DNA of 16,534 nucleotides from Gammaproteobacteria bacterium (GTDB lineage: Bacteria; Gemmatimonadota; Gemmatimonadetes; Longimicrobiales; Gaopeijiaceae): contig JAHEKL010000025.1 of the NCBI GenBank assembly GCA_024638345.1, forward strand, positions 1,482 to 18,015. The letters are read 5' to 3'. Each line of letters opens with the position of its first letter. Position 1 is the first letter of the stretch. A program made the position numbers and the translations under genes. This document shows positions 1 to 7,624 of the stretch, piece after piece. Under the pieces are notes generated by a model that searched no databases, was not told the origin of the DNA, and worked only from the letters and a program-made list of their open reading frames with translations.

Positions 1-1877
1 CGACGAGTCCGCGAGCCCGCCGCAGCCGGTCGGCCAACCCTCGACAGCAGCGGATTCGGAGGTCCGGCGCCGACGATGCTCCGATCCACGGGCCACGCCG
101 CCACGTGTGAAGACCCGGTTTCCGAGGGGACGAGAAACAGGCTCCGATCTCGCGTTCGTGCGCCGAAATCCTCCCGGCTCGTCCAGTGGATCAGCGCAGG
201 CGCCAGCACCAGGCCGATCAGTATGGGCGACAGCCAGAGCAGAAAGACCCAACTCGTGTAGATCGTGAGAGCCGCCCACCCGAGGCCAAGCAGGACGGTG
301 CCGAGGGAGCTGTTCCATGCGCCGCGCCACGACACGACGGAACCTCCCCTAGTCCGCCCGTCCCACGTGACGTTTCGGCCCGCGAGCACGCCCGCGACGA
401 ACCGGGCGTGATAGATCATCAGCACCGGCGCGACGACCACCGCGAAGAGCCCCTCGAGCAGAGCGCTCACCGTGAGTCTGATGGCGCCGCCCATGCCATC
501 CCGATGTCGAAGTAGACCCAGCAGCCACCCGAGGAGCTTTGGAAGAAATAGCAGCGTGGCCGTGATCAGGAGCAGCGAGAGCGGCGGGCCCGAGAGGGAG
601 TCGGGCATGTCGGACATCCAGGGAAGGCCTTCGGTCCAAAGCGGAGCGGAGTCGGTCTCCGCGAGTGTGACGTAGGCGCTCCCCACGAGGAGGAGAAGAA
701 GCCAGAGAACGGAGGATAGGTACCCCATCGCACCCATCAGGAAGTGCACGCGATTCAGGGGGTGGAGTCCATCCATCCGCAGGAGACGAAGGTGCTGAAT
801 GCTCCCCTGTGTCCACCGCCGATCCCGGTTGGCGTAGTCCGGCAGGTTTTCTGGCACCTCCTCGAAGCTCCCGCCAAGCCAAGGGGTCAGATACACCTTC
901 CATCCTGCCCGGCGCAGCAGAGCCGCCTCTACGAAGTCGTGGCTCAGCACCTCGCCGCCCAGCGGCGGGTCACCCGGAACCACTGGCAACCGAGCATGCT
1001 CGCGGAACGCGCTCAGCCTCACAATCGCATTGTGGCCCCAGTAGTTGGCGGCATCCCCCTGCCACCAGCTCTGCCCCGTGGCGTGCAGGACGCTGTAGAG
1101 ATTCGCGGCGAACTGCAGAAGGCGTCCGAAGAGCGTGGTCTGTCGCGCGGGGAGGGGAACGGTCTGAATCAGCCCCGCGCCCGGATTGGCCTCCATCAGA
1201 CGCACGAGCTCGACGAGGGTGACCCCATCCATCACACTGTCCGCGTCGAGAACGACCATGAGGTCGTAGCCGTCCCCCCAGCGCTCGCAGAACTCCCACA
1301 GGTTACCCGACTTGCGGCCTGTGTTGTCTGGGCGACGCCGATAGGTCAGCCGACCCTCCGAGGAGACATCACGAAGCAGCCGATGCCATTCCTCTTCTTC
1401 CAGGACCGCGATTCCGGGATCGGTCGTATCGCTCAGCAAGAAAGCGTCGAACCGTCCGCCCTGACCGGTCTCGCGGAGGGATTCGAGGGTTGCCGCGAGT
1501 CCCCCCATGACCCTCTGCGGATCCTCGTTGTGCGCCGGCATGACGAGCGCTGTACGGCTCCCGAGCGGCGCCAGGACCGGGACGGCTGGACGGACCCGGG
1601 CGAGAGTCAGCGGATTCCGGTCCAAGAGCTGGACGACAAAGCCCACGATCGCGCTCCAAAACGCGATGGAGATCCAGCCGAAGGTCGGAACGAACAACGC
1701 GATGATCGCAAGTTCCAGAGCGCTGATTCCCCCGGCTTCCACGATCCCGAGCATCAACCAGCCACCGGTGGCAGCAGTGCCGAGAACGATGCCGAAGAAG
1801 ACCCATCTTCTCAGGCGCTGGAAGGGCACCCGGAGCTCGGCTGAGCCCTGCTCGCCCGCGCGGGTCACCCCACTCAT
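1..1877 (-). CDS. opgH: Glucans biosynthesis glucosyltransferase H (OpgH/MdoH), C-terminus beyond left edge
   Basis: Inner-membrane GT2 glucosyltransferase that polymerises the beta-glucan backbone of osmoregulated periplasmic glucans from UDP-glucose and passes it to the periplasm. The open frame runs from ATG at 1877 to the left edge (625 codons, no stop). Two TM segments lie near residues 25-48 and 56-85, followed by a cytosolic GT domain: VMPAHNED (112-119), DADS (211-214, nucleotide/metal site), SHDFVEAAL (312-320) and the acceptor-side RDRRW (351-355). More TM segments follow from about residue 375. These motifs closely match enterobacterial OpgH. Only about 24 residues precede the first TM, whereas E. 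coli OpgH has a long cytosolic N-terminal region (the part reported to contact FtsZ). The start lies 7 bases after the opgG stop, so the two genes form an operon. The start has only a weak Shine-Dalgarno match, which suggests translational coupling. Confidence 0.96.
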   Translation of the reverse strand, partial: MSGVTRAGEQGSAELRVPFQRLRRWVFFGIVLGTAATGGWLMLGIVEAGGISALELAIIALFVPTFGWISIAFWSAIVGFVVQLLDRNPLTLARVRPAVPVLAPLGSRTALVMPAHNEDPQRVMGGLAATLESLRETGQGGRFDAFLLSDTTDPGIAVLEEEEWHRLLRDVSSEGRLTYRRRPDNTGRKSGNLWEFCERWGDGYDLMVVLDADSVMDGVTLVELVRLMEANPGAGLIQTVPLPARQTTLFGRLLQFAANLYSVLHATGQSWWQGDAANYWGHNAIVRLSAFREHARLPVVPGDPPLGGEVLSHDFVEAALLRRAGWKVYLTPWLGGSFEEVPENLPDYANRDRRWTQGSIQHLRLLRMDGLHPLNRVHFLMGAMGYLSSVLWLLLLLVGSAYVTLAETDSAPLWTEGLPWMSDMPDSLSGPPLSLLLITATLLFLPKLLGWLLGLLRHRDGMGGAIRLTVSALLEGLFAVVVAPVLMIYHARFVAGVLAGRNVTWDGRTRGGSVVSWRGAWNSSLGTVLLGLGWAALTIYTSWVFLLWLSPILIGLVLAPALIHWTSREDFGARTRDRSLFLVPSETGSSHVAAWPVDRSIVGAGPPNPLLSRVGRPAAAGSRTR

Positions 1878-1884
1878 CGAGCGC

Positions 1885-3573
1885 TCAGCCGTCACGCTCG
1901 GGCACCCACAGATAGGTCCAGGTCTCGCTCACCGTCCGGTTCCCTTGCTCGAGCAAGAGCCTCATGTCGGCGGGTTGCCCCTCGTCCGGATCGAGGGTGA
2001 ACGTGGCTCGGTAGCCCAGACGCTCGGGGAGTGGCTGCACCACGAGGTTCGATATCACACCCGATGACGTCGTGAGCGCAGCGGAAACGGGCTCCCTGGC
2101 GTCGAGTGAATCAAGCGTGCCTCCCCTGAAGTCGACCACGAAGCGTCGCGCGCCGGGGTTCTCGACGTCCGCGCCCGGAAGCGTGCCTGAACCGATGAGC
2201 GTGCGTTCGACCTGACCGAGGGTCTGGTCCTCCAGCCGGCGGTCGAAGGTACGAAGCTGGTAGCGATACGCACGCTCATCGCCGGCTCGGAACGGGTCAT
2301 CGGGGGTCCAGAACGCGACGATGTTGTCATTGAACTCGGATGGAGTCGGGAGCTCCACGAGCTGCACGCTACCGATTCCCCAGTCGCCCTCCCCCATGGT
2401 GACCCATTCACTCGGTCTGCGATGATAGCTGGCCTCGAGATCGAGGTAGCTCTCGAAGCTTCGGTCCCGCTGAACGAGCCCGAATCCCCAGGGGTCCACA
2501 TCCAGTAGAGCCGTGACCTGAACTCCGCTTCGATTGCTCAGGGGGCGCCAGATCCACTCGTCTCGCGAGGTGTGCATCAGGAGTCCGTCCGAATCGTGAA
2601 CCTGGGGCCGAAAGTCGTCGAAGAGCGCGGCGCGCCCCGGGCCGTACAGGTACATGCTGGTGAGAGGAGCGACGCCCAACCTCTGCACGTCTGCACGCGC
2701 GAAGAGCCTCGTGTCGACCTCTAGGGTGGTGCCGTCCCCCGGAGCCAGATCGAACCGGTATGCGCCCACGACCGAGGGCCCATCGAGCAGTCCGAAGAAG
2801 GTCATTCGCGTCGCGTCGGACTCCGGCTGAAGCAGCCAGAACGCGACGAAGTCCGGGAATTCCTCTCCGTCCGGCTCCGCGACGTTCACCGCCAGACCAC
2901 GCGAGGACAGGCCGTGGGCGTGGCCACGTCCCAGCAGCCGGAAGTAGGAGGCTCCGAGGAACACGGCGACTTCGTCCTTGCTGCCGTCGCTGTTCAACGG
3001 GTAGTGTATGCGGAAGCCGGCGTAGCCAGGGCTCTCCGGCCCCGAGGCCGGCAGCGTGGCCGCAACTTCAGCGATGGGTTCTGCGGCGTTTCGGTACGCG
3101 AAACGATCCGCATCGAACTCGAGAACGCGGATTTGTTCCTCTTCGACCAGGTGAATCCGGACGGGATCGGTGTAGAGGAAGCCGGGGTGAAAGAGTTGCA
3201 CCTCGAACGGCGACTCGTCTCGCCAGAGTGCGGATTCCGGCCGAAACGCGATGCCTCGATAGGCCTCGTACTCGAGGCGGATCAGCGAGGAGGGAAGTCT
3301 CGAGCGGGGAGGGGCGTAGTCCGTTCGCGACAGATCGCGGGCGAGCGCCACGAGATCGTCGAACAGGTGTTGGGGCCGTAACGGACGATCGAGCGAGGGC
3401 TGGGAACGGCCCGGGGTGACCTCGCGATCGAGCGCAGAGGTGGGTGGAGCGGCGGTCGAAGTGGCTCCGCCGGTGGCCTCCGGCTCGATGCTTCTGCGGC
3501 CCGGGACGAGGTCGCATGAGGTGCAGAGGAGAAGGATCGCGACCGAGAGCGGCGCGAGGATACGGAACCGCAT
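1885..3573 (-). CDS. opgG: Periplasmic glucan biosynthesis protein OpgG/MdoG, predicted lipoprotein
   Basis: OPG biosynthesis protein of 562 aa (OpgG/OpgD family, GH186-type beta-1,2-glucan-acting fold), which acts in the periplasm on the glucan made by OpgH. ATG at 3573 was chosen because it opens a signal peptide (MRFRILAPLSVAILLLCTSC) and has GAGGGAG 10 bases upstream. The frame stays open further upstream but there it encodes low-complexity antisense of the divergent gene. Family motifs: HDSDG near 326-330, GFGLVQRDRSFESYLDLE (363-380), RRPSEW (385-390), GDWG (396-399), VELPT (406-410) and NDNIVAFW (415-422). Cys20 could be a lipidation site, although the -3 residue is Cys rather than the usual Leu. 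Asp at +2 is the inner-membrane retention signal in E. coli. E. coli OpgG is a soluble periplasmic protein, so lipid anchoring would be a difference. First gene of the opgGH operon. Confidence 0.95.
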   Translation of the reverse strand: MRFRILAPLSVAILLLCTSCDLVPGRRSIEPEATGGATSTAAPPTSALDREVTPGRSQPSLDRPLRPQHLFDDLVALARDLSRTDYAPPRSRLPSSLIRLEYEAYRGIAFRPESALWRDESPFEVQLFHPGFLYTDPVRIHLVEEEQIRVLEFDADRFAYRNAAEPIAEVAATLPASGPESPGYAGFRIHYPLNSDGSKDEVAVFLGASYFRLLGRGHAHGLSSRGLAVNVAEPDGEEFPDFVAFWLLQPESDATRMTFFGLLDGPSVVGAYRFDLAPGDGTTLEVDTRLFARADVQRLGVAPLTSMYLYGPGRAALFDDFRPQVHDSDGLLMHTSRDEWIWRPLSNRSGVQVTALLDVDPWGFGLVQRDRSFESYLDLEASYHRRPSEWVTMGEGDWGIGSVQLVELPTPSEFNDNIVAFWTPDDPFRAGDERAYRYQLRTFDRRLEDQTLGQVERTLIGSGTLPGADVENPGARRFVVDFRGGTLDSLDAREPVSAALTTSSGVISNLVVQPLPERLGYRATFTLDPDEGQPADMRLLLEQGNRTVSETWTYLWVPERDG

Positions 3574-3681
3574 GGCGCTTCGACTCCCTCGTCCATTGTT
3601 CGGGGGGAAACGACGGGCCCTCGGTGACCCGCTCCCCAGCGATGCGGAGGAACGAATGACCGAGTCGGGAAACAAACGACG
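3574..3681. promoter_or_regulatory. Divergent intergenic region between opgG and the sulfatase-fold gene
   Basis: These 108 bases separate two divergent operons, so both promoters should lie here or just inside the neighbouring genes. The opgG ribosome binding site (GAGGGAG, minus strand) is at its left end. I could not find a convincing sigma-70 -35/-10 pair or operator dyad on either strand, so this is a positional call only. Confidence 0.4.
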
Positions 3682-5442
3682 GTGAAGCGGCTCCTGAGCT
3701 TGCTGGCCGCCCTCGTGCTTGTCAATGGCGTGCTCCTGGCGACCCGATGGACAACCCCGGCTGAGCAGCCTGTGCCATGGGTCGCGCTCGAGGCCGTTTT
3801 CGTCGTCGGACTCGTCCTGGTCCTTCGAAGCTCCCGACTGCGGGTCGTGACCGCTTTCCTCCTTGCGCTCGCCACGGTAGTCACCGGCGTCCTCATCTTC
3901 GCCGATGTCGCGACCGAGGCGATCCTCGCCCGTCCACTGAACCTCTATCTGGATATCCATCTGGCGAGGTCCGTCTATGATCTCCTGGCTGGAACGCTGG
4001 GGACGCCGCTGGCCTGGGCAGCGCTGGCGGCCGTCGGCGTCTCGATCATGGGCATCGTCGTGCTCCTCACGTACCTGCTTTCCGCCTCCGGAGATCCGGA
4101 GGCGATCCGAAGCGGGCCCTGGTCGATTCAGCGGGTCGGCACCTCGGGGCTCTCTCGGGCGGTCGGTTTGGCCATGATGACACCTCTGGCGCTCTGGATC
4201 GCGGGTCTCTACCTACCGGTGTGGCCGCTCTCGGGGCTCCCTCCGAGGGTAGCGGCCCCGAGCAGTGACTGGATGCAGGCTCAGGGCGCTCTACTTCGAG
4301 AGACCCTCCTGGAGCGGGATCGCTTCGTGGAAGACCTGGCCACCGCGCCCGCGGACTACGGTGACATCGATGGGCTGTTGGCTCGGTTGGAAGGTCGCGA
4401 CGTGATCCTCGCCTTCATCGAATCGTACGGGATCTCGGCCGTGACCGACCCTAGATACGCAGCGGTCATCGGGCCTCGTCTCGAAGACTTGGGACGACGG
4501 ATGGACCGAGCGGGGCTTTCGATCGCCTCGGGGACGCTGGTCGCCCCGACCCAGGGGGGTCAGTCGTGGTTCTCCCACGGATCCCTTCTGAGCGGGCTCT
4601 GGCTCGACAATCAGCAAAGGTACGACTTGATGCTCGCGAGCGGGCGCGAGACCCTCGTCGATGACTTCCGAAGGGCCGGTTATCGCACGGTCGCCCTCAT
4701 GCCGGCGATCACCTTCGCGTGGCCCGAGGGCGAGCAGTTCGGGTACGATCGGGTCTATGCCCGTGCGGACATCGACTACGGGGGTCCGCCCCTCAATTGG
4801 GTGACGATGCCCGATCAGTTCTCGTGGTGGTTCTTGGAGCAGAAGATCCGGAACCGAAGCTCCGGGTCGTCGACGAGCGAGGATCGAAGGCCATTGTTCG
4901 TCGAGGTCGGGATGATCAGCAGCCACGCACCTTGGACGCCGATTCTCCCGGTATTGGAAGACTGGGAGGCCGTGGGGGAAGGACAGGTCTTCGCGGAGTG
5001 GGAGAACGCCGGAGAGCGGCCGGAGGATCTCTGGCGCGACCCCGATCGGGTCCGTGAACATTTCGCGCTCTCTCTGGACTACGCCATCCACGCCATGGCG
5101 TCTTATGCGGAACGCTACGTCGACGAGACCGTGCTCCTTATCGCGATGGGCGATCATCAACCCGCGCCTCTGATCACGGGAACCGAGGTTAGTTGGGAGG
5201 TTCCGGTGCACATCATCAGCTCGGATCCGGAGCTGATCGCCCCCTTCCTCGAGTGGGGGTTCGAGACGGGGGCCGTGCCGCCGCGCGTCGATCCAGAGCG
5301 GGGGATGGATTTCTTCCGTGACTGGTTCGTTCGTGCCTACAGCGGCCCGACCAGGGCTCTCGAAGCCACCACCTCCTTCGGGGACCGAGCGAGTGACCTT
5401 GCGATTCGGGTCGAGCCCGAAGGCCCGGACGACGATGGCTGA
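3682..5442 (+). CDS. Five-TM sulfatase-fold phosphotransferase (LtaS/EptA/OpgB-like)
   Basis: Membrane-anchored alkaline-phosphatase-superfamily transferase of 586 aa. Five hydrophobic segments (about 4-21, 32-50, 54-75, 109-134 and 158-182) precede a periplasmic catalytic domain. Key residues: Glu247 in FIESYG (metal ligand), Thr290 in APTQGGQSW (expected nucleophile), His415 in SSHAPW, and Asp491-His492 in MGDHQP. This is the set expected of LtaS-, EptA- and OpgB/OpgE-type enzymes, which move phosphoglycerol or phosphoethanolamine from phospholipid onto glycans, lipid A or polymers. True sulfatases instead carry CxPxR, which is absent. Being divergent from opgGH makes OPG decoration the leading guess for its role; the substrate cannot be read from sequence. 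GTG start with no strong ribosome binding site. First gene of a four-gene operon, overlapping the next gene by 8 bases (ATGGCTGA). Confidence 0.85.
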   Translation: MKRLLSLLAALVLVNGVLLATRWTTPAEQPVPWVALEAVFVVGLVLVLRSSRLRVVTAFLLALATVVTGVLIFADVATEAILARPLNLYLDIHLARSVYDLLAGTLGTPLAWAALAAVGVSIMGIVVLLTYLLSASGDPEAIRSGPWSIQRVGTSGLSRAVGLAMMTPLALWIAGLYLPVWPLSGLPPRVAAPSSDWMQAQGALLRETLLERDRFVEDLATAPADYGDIDGLLARLEGRDVILAFIESYGISAVTDPRYAAVIGPRLEDLGRRMDRAGLSIASGTLVAPTQGGQSWFSHGSLLSGLWLDNQQRYDLMLASGRETLVDDFRRAGYRTVALMPAITFAWPEGEQFGYDRVYARADIDYGGPPLNWVTMPDQFSWWFLEQKIRNRSSGSSTSEDRRPLFVEVGMISSHAPWTPILPVLEDWEAVGEGQVFAEWENAGERPEDLWRDPDRVREHFALSLDYAIHAMASYAERYVDETVLLIAMGDHQPAPLITGTEVSWEVPVHIISSDPELIAPFLEWGFETGAVPPRVDPERGMDFFRDWFVRAYSGPTRALEATTSFGDRASDLAIRVEPEGPDDDG

Positions 5443-6022
5443 GGGGGGGCCGAGACGGGACCCAGCCCCGGACAGGGGATACGATTCGGTCGCGCGGATC
5501 TTCCACTGGATGATCGCGTTGATGGTCGTCGTGCAGATCCCGGCGGGCATCGCGATGACGAGCGAGCCACTCCTCGAGGTCGCCGATCCGATGTTCATCC
5601 TCCACAAGGGTCTCGGCGTGGTGTTGCTGGTCCTCGTGACCCTCCGCGCCCTCTGGCGGCTGCTCCATCGGCCACCCCGCTTTCCGGACTACGTGCCGAG
5701 TCTCGAACAGCGCATCGCAGGAGCCACGCACGTCACCATCTACGTCCTGTTGTTCGTGATGGTCGTGAGCGGATACGTGCGGACGATCGGGGACGGATTC
5801 CCGATCGAGCTGCTGGACGCGCTGGGTGTCCCGCCCTTGATCCCTCTGATGCCCGAGGTGGCTGGGGTCATGCTCGTGGTCCACCAGTTCGCGGTCATCG
5901 CCCTGATCGGCTTGGTCGCCGTCCACATCAGCGCCGTGCTACGTCACCAGCTGATCGATCGCAATCCCATTCTCGCTCGCATGTGGCCACCGTTCCGCCG
6001 AGGCGAAGGACCGCCGGCGTGA
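5435..6022 (+). CDS. Cytochrome b561 family protein
   Basis: Four-TM, b-type-haem membrane protein of 195 aa in the bacterial cytochrome b561 (YceJ/CybB-like) family, which moves electrons between quinol and a periplasmic or membrane partner. Candidate haem histidines are His24 (IFHWMIA), His57 (ILHKGLG), His99 (ATHVTIYVLLF) and His150/His164 (VVHQFAV, VAVHISAVLRH), with the usual spacing of one per helix. The start was taken at ATG 5435 because the upstream extension of this frame lies inside the sulfatase-fold gene and looks non-coding. The ATG overlaps the previous stop as ATGGCTGA. Its place between a phosphotransferase and a methyltransferase gives no clear redox partner. It might accept electrons from an oxidation in the neighbouring pteridine-type pathway, but nothing shows this directly. 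Confidence 0.88.
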   Translation: MAEGGPRRDPAPDRGYDSVARIFHWMIALMVVVQIPAGIAMTSEPLLEVADPMFILHKGLGVVLLVLVTLRALWRLLHRPPRFPDYVPSLEQRIAGATHVTIYVLLFVMVVSGYVRTIGDGFPIELLDALGVPPLIPLMPEVAGVMLVVHQFAVIALIGLVAVHISAVLRHQLIDRNPILARMWPPFRRGEGPPA

Positions 6023-6768
6023 GCGCGTGGATCGGAGTCGTGCGTTCGCTGATCCTCTATTGGCGCCCCGGACGTCAGCGAGGGTTGAGGCGACTCTACG
6101 CCCCGCTGGTCGGCCCCGGTGACCTGGTCTTCGACATCGGGGCGCACGTGGGTGATCGTTCGGCCGCGTTCGCCGACCTGGGTGCACGGGTCGTCGCACT
6201 CGAGCCGCAGCCGCAACTCCTGCCTTGGCTGCGTCGGCTCGCCGCCCGGCGGAATCGGATCACCGTTCGACCGCAGGCCATTGGCAGCGAGGCTGGGAAA
6301 GCCCAGCTGTCCATCAGCAGCCGCACCCCGACCGTGTCGACACTCGCGACGCGATGGCGTGAAGAGCTGCCGGATGCGAATCCAGGCTTTCGCTCCGTCC
6401 GTTGGGATCGGATCCACGAGGTGCGCGTCACGACTCTCGACGAGCTCATCACGGAATTCGGAGTTCCCAAGTTCTGCAAGCTCGATGTCGAGGGGTCCGA
6501 GCTCGAGGCCCTGGCGGGTCTCAGCCACCCGATCGGGGCGGTGTCCGTGGAGTTCATCCGAGGGGGGCTGGATCTGGCGGCCGCTTGCGTGGCGCGCCTA
6601 GAGGAGCTGGGTCGCTACGAGTACAACGTCGTGGGTGGCGAGGGGAGAGTTTTCCACTTTCGTTCCTGGGTTTCTCCGGAGCGGGTCGCGGAGTGGCTCG
6701 ACAATGGCGCGGGAGGGTTTCGATGCGGCGATGTCTACGCTCGGCTGAGGGAGGTCGGTGATGGTTGA
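6019..6768 (+). CDS. FkbM family SAM-dependent methyltransferase
   Basis: Class I methyltransferase of 249 aa. The SAM-binding glycine motif DIGAHVGD is at 39-46 and the acidic loop ALEP at 60-63. The FkbM signature KLDVEGSELEAL is at 154-165, followed by a beta strand VSVEF. FkbM enzymes usually O-methylate hydroxyls, often on sugars or polyketides. The GTG at 6019 was chosen because it forms a GTGA overlap with the cytochrome b561 stop and follows GAAGGA at a suitable distance. An in-frame ATG at 5983 would add 12 Arg/Pro-rich residues that overlap the previous gene. The substrate is unknown; an OPG sugar or the product of the neighbouring pteridine-type cluster are both possible. The next gene starts inside its end (ATGGTTGA). 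Confidence 0.88.
   Translation: MSAWIGVVRSLILYWRPGRQRGLRRLYAPLVGPGDLVFDIGAHVGDRSAAFADLGARVVALEPQPQLLPWLRRLAARRNRITVRPQAIGSEAGKAQLSISSRTPTVSTLATRWREELPDANPGFRSVRWDRIHEVRVTTLDELITEFGVPKFCKLDVEGSELEALAGLSHPIGAVSVEFIRGGLDLAAACVARLEELGRYEYNVVGGEGRVFHFRSWVSPERVAEWLDNGAGGFRCGDVYARLREVGDG
6749..6754 (+). promoter_or_regulatory. Ribosome binding site GGGAGG for the creatininase-family gene
   Basis: GGGAGG lies 6 bases before ATG 6761, inside the end of the FkbM gene. It favours ATG 6761 over the GTG three bases earlier at 6758. Confidence 0.7.
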
Positions 6769-7573
6769 TCTCTCGGAGGCCGCCTGGCAGACCCTCACGA
6801 CTCCCGAGATCGAGGAACTGGTGCGGGGAGACCCAGTGGTGGTGCTTCCCCTGGCGGCGATCGAGCAGCACGGTCCGCACCTCCCGCTGTCTACCGACGT
6901 CGAGATCGGGCTCGGGATCCTCCGAAGCGCCCTTCACAAGCTTCCCTCGGGCTTTCCCGTCTCCGTTCTTCCTGTCCAGGGGATCGGAACGAGTCTCGAG
7001 CACGAGAACTTCTCAGGGACGTTGAGCCTGAGCGCCCGAACGCTGGAGGCGACGGTCTGCGAGATCGGGCGCGGGCTGGCGCGCGCGGGGGTTCGCAGGC
7101 TTGTGCTCAGCAACAGCCACGGCGGAAACCGCGGTGTCATGGATGCGGCTGGCCTTCGACTTCGGGCGGAGGAGGGCTTGCTCGTGGTGAAGGCGAGTTA
7201 CTTCGATTTTCCGCCGGAGCCAGAAGGCGCGATCGACCAGTCCGAGTGGAGGCACGGGCTCCACGGTGGTGCCGTGGAGACGTCGATGATGCTTCACCTG
7301 CGGCCCGAGCTGGTTCGAAGAGATCGGACGGAGCCGATAGTTTCGCTGGGGCAGGATCTCGAGTCGGACGGTAGCCGTATCAGGCCCGATCGAGGGGCCG
7401 CGTTCTCATGGCTCGCGGACGACCTGCATCCGTCGGGTGTAGCTGGGGACGCGACGATCGCCACCGCGGCTCTGGGAGAGGGATTGGTCGAGCACTACGG
7501 CTCGATCCTGTCCGAGATTCTGCAGGACGCCCGACGGTTTCCCTTGGAGCGTCTGGTGGGAGCGCCGAAGTAG
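6761..7573 (+). CDS. Creatininase-family amidohydrolase
   Basis: Metal-dependent amidohydrolase of 270 aa in the creatininase family, which includes creatinine amidohydrolase, the archaeal riboflavin/F420 enzyme ArfB (a formamidopyrimidine deformylase) and MftE. Visible motifs: PLAAIEQHGPHLPLSTD (30-46) with expected metal ligands Glu35, His37 and Asp46; SNSHGGN (117-123) with His120; and HGGAVETSMM (168-177) with Glu173. It is last in a tightly overlapping operon and is followed, in convergent orientation, by a GTP cyclohydrolase II gene. Since ArfB acts on a GTP ring-opening product, a related amide hydrolysis in the adjacent pathway is an attractive reading. Family membership is firm; substrate assignment is inference. 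Creatinine itself is unlikely, as no creatinase or sarcosine genes are present. Confidence 0.88.
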   Translation: MVDLSEAAWQTLTTPEIEELVRGDPVVVLPLAAIEQHGPHLPLSTDVEIGLGILRSALHKLPSGFPVSVLPVQGIGTSLEHENFSGTLSLSARTLEATVCEIGRGLARAGVRRLVLSNSHGGNRGVMDAAGLRLRAEEGLLVVKASYFDFPPEPEGAIDQSEWRHGLHGGAVETSMMLHLRPELVRRDRTEPIVSLGQDLESDGSRIRPDRGAAFSWLADDLHPSGVAGDATIATAALGEGLVEHYGSILSEILQDARRFPLERLVGAPK

Positions 7574-7624
7574 CTGTAGCGACGAGACGGGAGCTGGAAA
7601 GGGCGGATCCGAGCCGTCGACGGG

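Noticed and set aside
744..1844. Plus-strand open frame of 366 codons opposite opgH
   Set aside because: It is the complement of clear opgH coding sequence, has no family features and is rich in Arg/Pro/Glu as expected of antisense frames in GC-rich genes.
3574..3960. Upstream extension of the OpgG frame by 129 codons
   Set aside because: It runs antisense through the start of the divergent sulfatase-fold gene, is low-complexity and charged, and would bury the signal peptide that begins at 3573.
4291..5607. Minus-strand open frame of 438 codons
   Set aside because: It is the complement of the sulfatase-fold and cytochrome b561 genes, both with intact motifs; no recognisable domain in the frame.
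7574..7624. Possible terminator between the convergent creatininase and cyclohydrolase II genes
   Set aside because: The only symmetry is a loopless 10-base palindrome CCGTCGACGG (7614-7623) with no T-run, so a hairpin terminator is not supported.
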